From: Klebsiella pneumoniae
Lineage (GTDB): Bacteria; Verrucomicrobiota; Verrucomicrobiia; Limisphaerales; SXTU01
Length of the DNA: 33,380 nucleotides
Direction: 5' to 3'
Assembly (NCBI GenBank): GCA_943330855.2
Contig: CALQJI020000057.1
Span: forward strand, 1 to 33,380
Shown: piece by piece, positions 7,390 through 16,427 of the stretch
Numbering within the stretch: position 1 is the first letter of the stretch
Layout of the letters: every line of letters starts with the position of its first letter
Made by a program: the position numbers and the translations under genes
Notes under the pieces: generated by a model
Database searches by the model: none
What the model saw: the letters and a program-made list of their open reading frames with translations, nothing else
Told to the model about the DNA's origin: nothing

Positions 7390-7503
7390 CGCACGGTTAT
7401 CCGCGCCACCGCCTGCGGCGACAAGCGAATCTCCGGCCCTCGGGTTTTCAGTTTCTTAATTCTTGAGCGACTCTGGAGCCCGGCCTACGATCGCTTTGAA
7501 TCA

Positions 7504-9057
7504 ATGGCTCAAGGTCTGTATTTGTCGCAGAAGATGTCGCAGTCGATGGTGCTGGCACCCCAGCTCCAGCAATCCCTCGCGCTCCTGCAGGCCCCCATCC
7601 TCGAGCTTCGTGCGCAGGTCGATGCCGAGTTGGAGCAGAACCCGGTGTTGGAAGAGACGGTCAACGGGGAGATGGAACTGGACGAAAAGGGCAGCAAGGA
7701 AAAGGACGAAGTCGCCGAGCCAATGGACTCCGCTGAATCCTCCGACTCCTCGGAGCTGCCGGACACCGCTGAACGGCTCGATTCCGCCGAGCCGACGACG
7801 GACCTGACCTCCGACTCTGTTCCGGAGAAGGAAAGCTCCGAGCCGTCGGATGATTTTCAAGCCGAGTTCGACAAGCTCGCGCAACTCGACCAAGAGTGGC
7901 GCGACCATTACGCACAGAGCAACACGGCCGGCCGTTCGAGCGAGGAAGACGAGGAACGCCGACAATTCATGTTCGACTCGCTGGTCGCCGGGCAGTCATT
8001 GCAGGAGATGCTGCTCGAGCAGGTGCGCGATGCGGAGCTGACGCCAGAGCAACTGCCGCTGGCTGAGATGATTGTCGGGAACATCGACGAGCGCGGCTAT
8101 CTCACGGCGAGCATCGAAGAGCTTGCGGCCTCCACGGGGATAGCCTTGGAGAAATTCGTGGCCGCCCTCAAAGTCGTGCAGAGTTTCCAACCACCCGGCG
8201 TCGCCGCGCGTGATCTGGGCGAATGCCTGAAACTCCAACTGGAGCGCGCCGGACGCCAGGAGACGCTCGAATACAAGATCGTCACCGGCCACATGGAGGC
8301 GCTGGGCCGTCGCCGCTTCCCCGAGATCGCCCGCGCGCTGAACCAAGACGTCGTGGACATCCAAGAAGCCACCGACCGCATCGGCCACCTAGAGCCGCAC
8401 CCGGGCCGCGCCTTCCTGCCGGACAACCAGCAATACATCATTCCCGAAGTCTTCGTGCAGAAGGTCGGCGAAGATTGGGTGGTCACGCTCAACAACGAGC
8501 AGGTGCCCCACCTGCGCATCAGCAACCACTACAAGGACCTCATGGCGAGGAGCGAGACCGACCCCGCCACCCGCGAATACATCCGTGACAAAATCCGCGC
8601 CGGCAAATTTCTCATCAAGAGCCTCCACCAGCGCCAGCAGACCATCCACAACATCGGCACCGAGATCGTGAAACGACAGCGCGACTTCATGGAGCTGGGC
8701 CGCGCGCACCTCAAGCCGCTCACCATGAACCAAGTCGCCGAAGTCGTCGGCGTCCACGAGACCACCGTCAGCCGCGCCGTCTCTGGCAAATACATGGAGA
8801 CCCCCCACGGCGTCTTCGACATGAAGCACTTCTTCACCTCCGGCTTCACGTCAGCCGACGGGCAAGCCGTCGCGAACACCAGCATCAAGGACATGGTCGC
8901 CGAGATCATCAAAGGCGAGGACCAGTTCACCCCGCTCGCCGACGACGCCATTGTGAAGTTGCTCGTAGTCAAAGGCATCACCATCGCCCGCCGCACCGTC
9001 GCCAAATATCGCGGCGAGCTGAACATCCTGCCCTCGAACCTGCGCCGGGTGTATTGA
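7504..9057 (+). CDS. rpoN: RNA polymerase sigma-54 factor RpoN
   Basis: 517 residues from ATG 7504; the frame is open upstream but the conserved N-terminus (MAQGLYLSQKMSQSMVLAPQ) fixes the start. Region I (1-50) is Gln/Leu-rich with QLQQSLALLQ. Region II (about 52-145) is a long acidic Ser/Glu/Asp linker with internal near-repeats around DSAE and DTAE. The core-binding domain follows (MLLEQV to about residue 330), then a helix-turn-helix (NQVAEVVGVHETTVSRAVSGKYM) and the RpoN box ARRTVAKYR (495-503), which reads the -24 element. Sigma-54 needs AAA+ enhancer-binding activators; none is encoded nearby. A palindrome lies 17 bases past the stop. Confidence 0.97.
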   Translation: MAQGLYLSQKMSQSMVLAPQLQQSLALLQAPILELRAQVDAELEQNPVLEETVNGEMELDEKGSKEKDEVAEPMDSAESSDSSELPDTAERLDSAEPTTDLTSDSVPEKESSEPSDDFQAEFDKLAQLDQEWRDHYAQSNTAGRSSEEDEERRQFMFDSLVAGQSLQEMLLEQVRDAELTPEQLPLAEMIVGNIDERGYLTASIEELAASTGIALEKFVAALKVVQSFQPPGVAARDLGECLKLQLERAGRQETLEYKIVTGHMEALGRRRFPEIARALNQDVVDIQEATDRIGHLEPHPGRAFLPDNQQYIIPEVFVQKVGEDWVVTLNNEQVPHLRISNHYKDLMARSETDPATREYIRDKIRAGKFLIKSLHQRQQTIHNIGTEIVKRQRDFMELGRAHLKPLTMNQVAEVVGVHETTVSRAVSGKYMETPHGVFDMKHFFTSGFTSADGQAVANTSIKDMVAEIIKGEDQFTPLADDAIVKLLVVKGITIARRTVAKYRGELNILPSNLRRVY

Positions 9058-9074
9058 CCGGACCTGCGCCTGGT

Positions 9075-9146
9075 AGCCGCCGAGGTGAGGAGGCGGATTC
9101 CCACGACGGACTTACGCCAGCCATCCGCCTCCTTACCTCGGCGGCT
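9075..9146. repeat. Long intergenic palindrome after rpoN
   Basis: Two 24-nt arms, 9075-9098 and 9123-9146, pair with a single G-T wobble around a 24-nt loop. The arms begin AGCCGCCGAGG and end in CTCGGCGGCT. No T-run follows. Size and perfection suggest a dispersed palindromic element that may double as an mRNA 3' end. Confidence 0.65.
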
Positions 9147-9332
9147 TCTGACTTCGGCTGCCCTCCTTGTTCAATCCGTGGCTAAAACCAACGGCACCTG
9201 CGTCCCACGCAGCGCTCGGGCGTTCGCAAGAAAGATGTTGAACCCCTTTCCCGGACGCGCTCCCATGCGACCAGTTCACGAAACAACCTGACTGCAACCT
9301 CGCGCGGCCAACCCGCGTCTCAATCGAAACCT

Positions 9333-10439
9333 ATGAAAACTCCATCCCTCCTCGCTGCGTCGCTGGGCCTTGCCCTGCTGGCCGGTGCTGCCTCTGCCGC
9401 CAACTGGACGGCCGGCATGACCGAAGGCAAAGTCGCCCTCAAGTCCGCCGGGCCCATCACCTTCGGGCCGGACGGCATCCTGTTCATCGCGGACACCAAG
9501 TCTGCCGCCATTGTCGCCATCGCCACGGGTGACACGAAGGGAGGGGCCGGCAAGGCCGTGAAGGTGGACGGCATTAACACGAAGGTCGCCGCGCTGCTCG
9601 GCACCGCCGCTGACCAGATTCTCATCGCCGACCTCGCAGTGAACCCCGCTTCGCAAACCCCCTACCTCGCCGTCACGCGCGGTCGCGGCGCAGGCGCAAC
9701 CCCTGTGCTCCTGCGCGTGAAGGGCGACGGTAGTCTCGAAGTCGTTTCGCTCGACAAGGTGAAGCACGCGCGGGCTGAGTTGCCCGACGCCCCGGTTGAA
9801 GGGGTTCAAGGCGATGGCAAAAAGCAGAGCAACCCGCGCCAGGAGTCCATCACGGACCTCGCGTTCCTCGAAGACCGCGTGCTCGTCGCCGGCCTGTCGA
9901 ACGAGGAGTTTTCCTCCACGCTGCGCGCCATCCCGTTCCCGTTTCAGAAGATCGCCAACGGCACGAGCGTTGAGATTTACCACGGCGCACACGGCAAGTT
10001 CGAGACCCGCTCGCCCATCCGCACGTTCGTCCCGTTCATGGTGGGTAAGGAGCCGCAACTGCTCGCCGCCTACACCTGCACGCCGCTCGTGCAGTTCCCC
10101 ATCAGCGAGCTGAAGCCCGGCGCGAAGATCAAGGGCAAGACCATCGCCGAGTTGGGCAACCGCAACCGCCCGCTCGACATGATTGTTTATAAGAAGGACG
10201 GCAAGGACTGGCTCCTCCTCGCGAACAGCGCCCGCGGCGTGATGAAAATTACCACGGACGACATGGTCAACGCCGAGTCCATCACCACCCCCGTGCCGGG
10301 CATCAAGGGCACGAAGTATGAGACCATCGAGGCGTGGAAAGGCGTCGAGCAGCTCGACAAGCTGGATGCCAACCACGCGCTCGTGATCCGCAAAGGCGAG
10401 GGCGACGCGCTGAATCTCGAGTCGCTCCCGCTTCCGTGA
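9333..10439 (+). CDS. Exported protein of unknown function, beta-propeller-like
   Basis: 368 residues. A classical signal peptide (MKTPSLLAASLGLALLAGAASA, cleavage near residue 22, last two residues of that run approximate) predicts secretion to the periplasm. The mature part has repeats of the NHL/SMP-30 style, for example ITFGPDGILFIADTKSAAIVAI near residues 42-62 and LLLANSARGVMKIT near 296-309, suggesting a beta-propeller. No catalytic motif or named family is recognised. The next gene starts 26 bases after the stop, so the two are probably cotranscribed. Confidence 0.75.
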   Translation: MKTPSLLAASLGLALLAGAASAANWTAGMTEGKVALKSAGPITFGPDGILFIADTKSAAIVAIATGDTKGGAGKAVKVDGINTKVAALLGTAADQILIADLAVNPASQTPYLAVTRGRGAGATPVLLRVKGDGSLEVVSLDKVKHARAELPDAPVEGVQGDGKKQSNPRQESITDLAFLEDRVLVAGLSNEEFSSTLRAIPFPFQKIANGTSVEIYHGAHGKFETRSPIRTFVPFMVGKEPQLLAAYTCTPLVQFPISELKPGAKIKGKTIAELGNRNRPLDMIVYKKDGKDWLLLANSARGVMKITTDDMVNAESITTPVPGIKGTKYETIEAWKGVEQLDKLDANHALVIRKGEGDALNLESLPLP

Positions 10440-10465
10440 GCGGACGGCGCGGAGAAACTTGGCTC

Positions 10466-11650
10466 ATGAGATGGAGGCCGGCACTCGCCGGCCTCCTCTT
10501 TGTTTGGCTTGGCAGCGCCGGCTCCGCTGCTGACGTGAACAATTCATCACCGTCCTTCACCGCCGTCTTTCTCCGTTGGGTTTCAGTTCCCAAGGAAACC
10601 AACCGACTCACGGTGGAAGTTTCCGGCTTGAGCAGGGAGGCGCTTTCCGCCCTGCAAGCGCCCGAGTGGCCTGCGACGAACTGGCCGCGCGTCCTGGCCG
10701 TCTTCGTGGAGCAGACGGGCACCGAGCCGCTCTCGATGCTCGGCGAGCATCGCGTCGAGTCCGGGCTGGTCCGCTTCGTGCCCGCGTTTCCGTTGGAGCC
10801 GGGCTTGCGCTACCGGGCCGTGTTCGATGCGGGCCAGCTTCCGGGTGCGCCATCCACCACCGCTGGCAAGGTGACTTCAATCCTTCAAATCCCAGTGCAA
10901 CGGGAGCACTCGACGACGACCGTCACACAGGTTTATCCCAGCGCCGACGTGCTGCCGGAGAATTTGCTGAAGTTTTACGTCCACTTCTCCGCGCCGATGA
11001 GCCGGGGCGACATCTACGAGCACATCCGCTTGCTCAACGCGGCGAACCAGCCCGTGGACCTCCCCTTCCTCGAACTCGCCGAAGAGCTCTGGAGCACAGA
11101 TATGCTGCGGCTCACGCTCTTCATTGACCCCGGCCGCATCAAGCGTGAGGTCAAGCCGCTGGAGGAAATCGGTCCCGCGCTCGTCGCTGGCCAGCGCTTC
11201 ACGCTCCTCATCGGCGGCAATTGGAAAGACGCGAACGGGCATCGGATGAAGCGCGCGTTCATGAAGCGTTTCACCGTCGGCCCGCCCGACCGCGAGCCGC
11301 CCGACCCGCAGCGCTGGAGCTATCAAGCCCCGCCCATCCGCACCCGCGAGCCGTTGGCCATCGACCTCGCCGACCCGATGGACTCCGCGCTCGCGCTGCG
11401 GATGATCCACGTCGTGGATGAGGCGGGCCGCGCTGTTCCCGGCCAGCCCTTCCTCACGGACCGCGAGCGCGTTTGGAAGTTTCTCCCGCAGCATTCGTGG
11501 AAGGCCGGCCACTACTCGCTCATCGTGGAGACCACCATCGAAGACCTCGCGGGGAACAACATCGGCAAACCCTTCGAGGTGGACTTGTTCGACGGCGTGT
11601 CGAAGCGGCTGGAGCGGAAGACGGTGAAGCTGCCGTTTGAGCTGCGATGA
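10466..11650 (+). CDS. Exported protein with Ig-like (SbsA/Big_5-type) domains, function unknown
   Basis: 394 residues from ATG 10466, which opens a signal peptide (MRWRPALAGLLFVWLGSAG, cleaved near SAA-D); the frame extends upstream into the previous gene but without homology-like content. Two segments have the look of SbsA-type Ig domains: VYPSADVLPENLLKFYVHFSAP near residues 150-171 (motif split by position) with a following 'PMSRGDI', and LAIDLADPMDSALALRMIHV further on, each pairing a strand with a 'F/D-x-P-M' turn. Function is not known. It follows the 9333 gene closely and ends just before a terminator-like hairpin. Confidence 0.75.
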   Translation: MRWRPALAGLLFVWLGSAGSAADVNNSSPSFTAVFLRWVSVPKETNRLTVEVSGLSREALSALQAPEWPATNWPRVLAVFVEQTGTEPLSMLGEHRVESGLVRFVPAFPLEPGLRYRAVFDAGQLPGAPSTTAGKVTSILQIPVQREHSTTTVTQVYPSADVLPENLLKFYVHFSAPMSRGDIYEHIRLLNAANQPVDLPFLELAEELWSTDMLRLTLFIDPGRIKREVKPLEEIGPALVAGQRFTLLIGGNWKDANGHRMKRAFMKRFTVGPPDREPPDPQRWSYQAPPIRTREPLAIDLADPMDSALALRMIHVVDEAGRAVPGQPFLTDRERVWKFLPQHSWKAGHYSLIVETTIEDLAGNNIGKPFEVDLFDGVSKRLERKTVKLPFELR

Positions 11651-11655
11651 GGACA

Positions 11656-11718
11656 GTAATCAGTAATTAGTGCTTAGTCGGCAATCGTCCGTCCGCTCAC
11701 TAATCACTAATCACTTTT
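11656..11718 (+). terminator. Imperfect inverted repeat with T-run between convergent genes
   Basis: Arms of 17 bases at 11656-11672 and 11698-11714 match at 14 positions; the mismatches read as G-T pairs. TTTTCTT follows on the plus strand. It lies between the stop of the Ig-like protein and the stop of the helicase, so it can serve the plus-strand gene and perhaps both. Confidence 0.5.
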
Positions 11719-11725
11719 CTTCCCC

Positions 11726-14464
11726 TCAACGCCTGCGCAGCGACAACTGGTGGTTCACCCGCTTCGTCTGCGTGGGGTCCAGCGCCGGCAGCTCCGTCAG
11801 CGTCGGTGAATCCGTCTCTCGCAGGATGGACTTCACCCGGTCCTTCAACGCCTGCCAGCGCGGCCACTCCAGGTCCGGCGAATGCGCGACCTGCCGCAGG
11901 ATGCTGCGCCACTCGATGATCATCCGGTCAATGTCCCCGATGCCCAGGAAGTCCGTCGTCCAGCCGTTCTTGCCGTCCGGGTCCTTGTGCACGTCTGCCG
12001 CGATTTGCTCCGCGCCCGCGCCGTATTCTGGAGGCACGCCGTTGTCCAGATAGCCCGTGTGCGTCTGCGGGCCGAACAATTTCTGACACGCGTGCGCGAT
12101 GCGACCGTCCCAGCGCGCGTCGCCCTTTGCGAAGCGATGGCCCGCGTGCAGGTTCGCCAGCTCGTAGCTGAACTCCTCGATGGGCAACGACTCGTCCTCC
12201 AACGCTGCGGCGACCGCCAGTCCGTCGCCGGAGTGGAAGAAACTCACAATGCGCCCGCGCCGCGTCGGCACGCCCGCCGCGTCCACCAGGCCGAGCCGCC
12301 GCCAAATCGTCGCGACGCCGGTGCCGGTGGGGAGCTGTTTGCAGAGCGGCACGCATGGGCAGCGCGCGCAATCCTCCGGGAAGACCTCGCGCTCCGGCGG
12401 CTTCCACAGCGCGACGCCGTGCGCGTCCACGCACGCCTTGAGCGTGAGTTGGCCCAACGCGATGACCACGCGCACCGGGCCGATGCCGACCTCCGCCGAG
12501 GGCTCGCTGGAGTCGTCATTTGACCGTTCCGCCGGGGGATACTCGACGGCCAGCACCGGCGTCTGCTCGGCGATAAAACACTTCTCCAGCGCGGGCACCA
12601 CCATCTCACGCCAAGCCTTCAGCGGAGTCTGCCGCGCGTTCCAGTCCGTCAACTTGCGCACCCACTTCGCGAGCAAGACCTGCTGGCCGTTCAACACATC
12701 CGCCACCGTGAGCGAGCGGGCGAAGGTGCCGTCTGGCAGCTTCACCAGTGTCCCGCCGTCACCGAGTTTCTCCACCGCCGCCTCGACGGTGAGCGCGGGC
12801 CGCAGGCGGATCGCCAGCGGCCGCGCAGCGCCGGTCTCCGCCCCGGCGTGCTTGGTAGCGTCAGCTTTCAACGCCGGGCCGGCGGTCGGTGCTTCGGCAG
12901 AGATGGGGCCATCGGGTTGAGGAAGAATATCCGCCGTCGTCGCACGGCGTTTCGCAGCCACTGGGCCACTCATCTTCAGCATCGCCAGAACGCCCTGCCC
13001 CAGCGGCTCCATCGCTTGCACGCGCTCGGCGGGCACGTCCTTCAACACCGGCCACGGCTCCCATTCGCCCCGGCTGTTGAGGAACTGCCGCGCCATCTTC
13101 CGCACATGGCGGGCGCGTTCGCCGTCGGTCTTGAGGCCGCAAGGCGTCTCGGGATTCTTCAACGAACCCTCCACGCCGAGCAGGATGGGTTTCGTTGTGA
13201 AGAGTCGCTCCTGCACGCGCACCGCTTCGGCGAACGGGTCCAGTCCGGCCTGCGCCGCCGCGCCCATGATGCCCAGCAGCGCGCTCCAATCCACGAGGCC
13301 CGAGCGCGCAAGAAACGCCGGGCGCCCATCAATCAGCCGCACGCCGTCTTCTGTCACTAGCACGTAGCCGACTTCATCAATGCCTCGCCGCCCTGCGCGA
13401 CCGAACATCTGCAAAATCTCATCGGGGCGAATCGGAATCTCCACGCCATCGCGCCGATACGAGGCCGCCGCCAGCGCGACGCTGCGCAGCGAGAAGTTAA
13501 TCCCCGCCGCCAGCCCCATCGTGGCGACCACCACGCGCAGTTGCCCCGCCTTGGTCAACGGCTCGATGACTCCCGCGCGCGCGCCGTAGCTTAAGCCGCT
13601 GTGGTGATACGCCACGCGGCAGCGCAGCATCCGCGCGACCTTTTCGCCGACAAGTGTCTTCTGCTCGGTCGTGAGTGTGAGCGGATTGTGGTTCGGGAGG
13701 AAGCGCGCCAGTTCCATCGCCAGTGCCTCCGTCTCCTTCCGGCGCGGGGCGAAAATCAACACCGGCCCCAAATCCTCCGCCAGCGCCTTTGCCACGAGAC
13801 GCGGCCAGTAGCCCTTCACCTCGCTGGGCACGGGGATGTTCACGCGCTCGATCTGGACTTCCTCCAACGGCACGGGGCGGGTGAGATGCCGCACGAGTTG
13901 CACCTTGCGCCCGAGCCGCTCCAGCCACTTCACGATGTGGTGCGGGTTCTCCACACTGCCGCTCAGGAGCAGCAGCCGCGTCTGCGGCGGGGCCATCGCG
14001 ATGCACAGTTCGTAGTTCAACCCACGGTCGCCGTCCGCGAGCATCTGATACTCGTCGATCACCAGCAGCGCCGGGCCGTCGCCGCGAATGAGCCGGTATT
14101 TCTGCGTCTCCAGTGTGGCGACGAGGACAGTCGCGTCGAGGTTGTCGCTCAAGTCGCCGGTGGCGATGCCTACATGCCAGCCGCGCGCGCGCCACTCGGC
14201 GAGCTTGTCGTTCGCCAGCGCACGAGTCGGGACGGTGTAGATGGCTTGTCCGGGTGGCTTGCCGTAGTTGGACCACATCTCGAAGACAAGCGTCTTGCCC
14301 GCGCCCGTCGGCGCGTGGACGACGACGTCTTTGCCTGCGCGCAACGCGTGGACGGCCTGCAGTTGCCACGCGTCCGGGACGGTGGCTTGGGTGAAGACGG
14401 GTTGTTCGGCAGGTGGTTCCGCTTTGGATGACACAGGCGGCAGCGTAGGGGGAAGCGGAGGCAA
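11726..14464 (-). CDS. Superfamily II DEAD/DEAH-type helicase, Ski2-like
   Basis: 912 residues. Motifs in order: Q-like region near residue 35, Walker A APTGAGKT (51-58), motif Ia PTRALA (79-84), motif II DEYQ (137-140, where DExH/D is usual), motif III SGS (168-170), motif V ATMGLAAGINF (314-324) and motif VI QMFGRAGRRG (352-361). The RAGRRG form is typical of Ski2/Hel308-like enzymes. After the two RecA domains there are about 500 residues with no family I can name, including a Pro/Ala/Thr-rich linker (505-550) and a tight cysteine cluster, Cys699, Cys702, Cys704 and Cys708 (CARCPCVPLC). It probably unwinds RNA or DNA; substrate unknown. ATG 14464 is the first start and leaves a short Pro-rich tail before the core. 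Confidence 0.85.
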   Translation of the reverse strand: MPPLPPTLPPVSSKAEPPAEQPVFTQATVPDAWQLQAVHALRAGKDVVVHAPTGAGKTLVFEMWSNYGKPPGQAIYTVPTRALANDKLAEWRARGWHVGIATGDLSDNLDATVLVATLETQKYRLIRGDGPALLVIDEYQMLADGDRGLNYELCIAMAPPQTRLLLLSGSVENPHHIVKWLERLGRKVQLVRHLTRPVPLEEVQIERVNIPVPSEVKGYWPRLVAKALAEDLGPVLIFAPRRKETEALAMELARFLPNHNPLTLTTEQKTLVGEKVARMLRCRVAYHHSGLSYGARAGVIEPLTKAGQLRVVVATMGLAAGINFSLRSVALAAASYRRDGVEIPIRPDEILQMFGRAGRRGIDEVGYVLVTEDGVRLIDGRPAFLARSGLVDWSALLGIMGAAAQAGLDPFAEAVRVQERLFTTKPILLGVEGSLKNPETPCGLKTDGERARHVRKMARQFLNSRGEWEPWPVLKDVPAERVQAMEPLGQGVLAMLKMSGPVAAKRRATTADILPQPDGPISAEAPTAGPALKADATKHAGAETGAARPLAIRLRPALTVEAAVEKLGDGGTLVKLPDGTFARSLTVADVLNGQQVLLAKWVRKLTDWNARQTPLKAWREMVVPALEKCFIAEQTPVLAVEYPPAERSNDDSSEPSAEVGIGPVRVVIALGQLTLKACVDAHGVALWKPPEREVFPEDCARCPCVPLCKQLPTGTGVATIWRRLGLVDAAGVPTRRGRIVSFFHSGDGLAVAAALEDESLPIEEFSYELANLHAGHRFAKGDARWDGRIAHACQKLFGPQTHTGYLDNGVPPEYGAGAEQIAADVHKDPDGKNGWTTDFLGIGDIDRMIIEWRSILRQVAHSPDLEWPRWQALKDRVKSILRETDSPTLTELPALDPTQTKRVNHQLSLRRR

Positions 14465-14496
14465 CGCAAAGAGGCAAAGCGCGAACTTTTCTTAGT

Positions 14497-14514
14497 CGCA
14501 GGCTTCAGCCTGCG
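14497..14514. repeat. Hairpin with 2-nt spacer
   Basis: CGCAGGCT and AGCCTGCG are perfect 8-base arms around TC. It lies between the helicase start and the xylB stop, just upstream of the helicase. Confidence 0.5.
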
Positions 14515-14524
14515 CTTCGGAAAA

Positions 14525-14564
14525 TCCGTGGTTTGATTCGCAACCTAAAGGTTGCGATTACGGA
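14525..14564. repeat. Two-step hairpin downstream of xylB
   Basis: An inner stem CGCAACCT (14539-14546) / AGGTTGCG (14549-14556) with loop AA lies inside an outer pair TCCGT (14525-14529) / ACGGA (14560-14564). It sits six bases past the xylB stop on the minus strand and may act as its transcript end, though no T-run is seen. Confidence 0.5.
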
Positions 14565-14570
14565 CTGAGC

Positions 14571-16097
14571 TCAGCGCAGCACAAACTTCCGGTGCTGCTT
14601 GAACACGCCGCGCAACGCCTTGGAGGCCGCGTCCTGCAATGCCTGCAACTCCTGATAGACGGCCACGTTCTTCGCGTCCGGCTCGGCGGTCTCGGCTTTG
14701 TTCAGAGTGACGAACTGGTCCGTGAGGTCGGAGATGTTGACCTTCTCACCAGCTTGCAGACGCCAGCACCAGAGGGCTTGAAGTGCTGCGCCGTAGGCCG
14801 CGCCTTCGCTGACCTTGAGCGTGACCACTTCCGCGTTGAACACGTCGGCCATGATTTGCCGCCAGAGCTTGGACTTTGCGCCGCCGCCGGTGGCGCGGAT
14901 TTGGGTGGCCTTGAGCCCGAGGTCGGCGAGGCGGCGCAGGCCGTAGTTCATGCCCAGCGTGACGCCCTCGAACGCGGCGCGGCAGTAGTGGCTCGCGGTG
15001 AACGTGCCGGGGTTGATGCCCAACATCGTGCCGCAGCCGTCGGGGACGTTGGGCGTGCGCTCGCCTTCGAGATAGGGCAGCAAGAGCAGGCCGCGCGAAC
15101 CGGCGGGCACCTTCGCGGCCTTGGCCTCGAACTGCTCGTGCGTGTAGCCGAAGTCCTTCCGCATCATCTCGGTGGCAACGGTGACGTTCATCGTGCAGAG
15201 GAGCGGGAGCCAGTGGTTGGTGCTGTCGCAGAAGGAGGCGATTTCCCCGGCGGGGTCCACGACCGGCTTGTCCGCGCAGGCGTAGATGGTGCCGCTGGTG
15301 CCGAAGCTCGCGGTGACGGTGCCAGCGCGGGTGTTTCCGGTGCCGATGGCTCCCATCATGTTGTCGCCGCCGCCGGCGCTGACGAGCACGCCGGGGTTCA
15401 GGCCGAGCGCTTTCGCCGCGCTGGCTTGGAGCGTGCCGGCGGGTTGGTCGCTGGAGATGAGGCGCGGGAGCTTCGCGGCGAGGTCGCCGCCGACGGCTTT
15501 GAGCACGGCGTCGGACCACTTGCGTTTGCGCACGTCGAGAATCGCGGTGCCGCTGGCGTCGCCGTATTCCATCACGGCCTGACCGGTGAGCCAGAAGTTC
15601 AGGTAGTCGTGCGGCAGCAGCACGGTGGCGAGGCGGGCGAAATTCTCGGGCTCGTGGTTCTTGAGCCAGAGAATCTTCGGGACGGTGAAGCCGGGGAGAA
15701 TGGCGTTGCCCACGGCCTTACTCGCGCCCTTGAGGCCGCCGAGCTTCGCGGTAAGTTCCTCGCACTCGGCGATGGTGGAGGTGTCGCACCAGAGCTTGGC
15801 GGGGCGGATGACTTCGCCGGCCTTGTCCAGCGGCACAAAGCCATGCTGCTGGCCGCTGACGCCGATGGCCTTCACCTCGGCGGCGGTGGCCTTCGCGGCC
15901 TTGAGCGCGGCCTTGATGGCTTTGGAAGTCGCGTCGCGCCAGGTGTGCGGGTACTGCTCCTTCGCGCCGGGCGGGAGGTTCGGGAGGAGGTCGTAAGCGG
16001 CGGACGCGCTGCCGAGGACCTTGCCAGACTTGGCGTCCACGACGAGGGCTTTGGTGGATTGCGTGCCGGAATCAATGCCGATGAGGAGTGTTCGCAT
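14571..16097 (-). CDS. xylB: Xylulokinase (FGGY family)
   Basis: 508 residues from ATG 16097, where the conserved N-terminus MRTLLIGIDSGTQSTK begins; the frame continues 67 codons upstream without family-like sequence. Asp9 and the GTQSTK phosphate loop bind ATP. IGVSGQQHGFVPLD (78-91) matches the xylulokinase substrate loop (GQMHG in E. coli), and GGGDNMMGAIGTG (242-254) carries the catalytic base, Asp245. The C-terminal ATP motif is ATGGGAKSKLWRQIMAD, followed by EGAAYGAALQA. It converts D-xylulose to xylulose 5-phosphate. No xylose isomerase lies in the window. The family contains other sugar kinases, so the substrate is likely but not certain. Confidence 0.9.
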   Translation of the reverse strand: MRTLLIGIDSGTQSTKALVVDAKSGKVLGSASAAYDLLPNLPPGAKEQYPHTWRDATSKAIKAALKAAKATAAEVKAIGVSGQQHGFVPLDKAGEVIRPAKLWCDTSTIAECEELTAKLGGLKGASKAVGNAILPGFTVPKILWLKNHEPENFARLATVLLPHDYLNFWLTGQAVMEYGDASGTAILDVRKRKWSDAVLKAVGGDLAAKLPRLISSDQPAGTLQASAAKALGLNPGVLVSAGGGDNMMGAIGTGNTRAGTVTASFGTSGTIYACADKPVVDPAGEIASFCDSTNHWLPLLCTMNVTVATEMMRKDFGYTHEQFEAKAAKVPAGSRGLLLLPYLEGERTPNVPDGCGTMLGINPGTFTASHYCRAAFEGVTLGMNYGLRRLADLGLKATQIRATGGGAKSKLWRQIMADVFNAEVVTLKVSEGAAYGAALQALWCWRLQAGEKVNISDLTDQFVTLNKAETAEPDAKNVAVYQELQALQDAASKALRGVFKQHRKFVLR

Positions 16098-16353
16098 AGG
16101 TCGAAAAAGTGCGGCGAGAATGGCGAAGGACAGTGGAGAAGTGCAAGCCTGTGGCTGCGTAGAGCACCGACCTGCGTCCAGGCGAGAGCATCCGGAGGGA
16201 GTGAGCTGGGGCGAGATCGAGCGGCGACTTGGGCTCCAGACAGCCTCTGCTGCAGTAGGTTTTTGCCGGTCGATTTCGTTGCGAAAAAAGTTGTCCACAA
16301 ATCACCCGGAGGACGCGGGGAAAGGGCGGCGGTTGCGGCCAAAGATTTTCCCT

Positions 16354-16427
16354 GCTTGATCAACAGGAGATCAAGCGGAGCGCTCCCGATGCAAGGGTAG
16401 GCAGGATGCGTTGTCCGACGGCGGACA
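16354..16427. repeat. Cluster of short hairpins upstream of xylB
   Basis: GCTTGATC (16354-16361) and GATCAAGC (16369-16376) form a perfect 8-bp stem with a 7-nt loop. GGAGCGCTCC (16377-16386) is a perfect palindrome immediately after it. TGTCCG (16412-16417) and CGGACA (16422-16427) form a 6-bp stem with loop ACGG. No T-run follows. Confidence 0.45.

Noticed and set aside
13601..16400. Long plus-strand open frames opposite the helicase and xylulokinase
   Set aside because: They are frame shadows caused by high GC3 in the real minus-strand genes, which have full motif sets.
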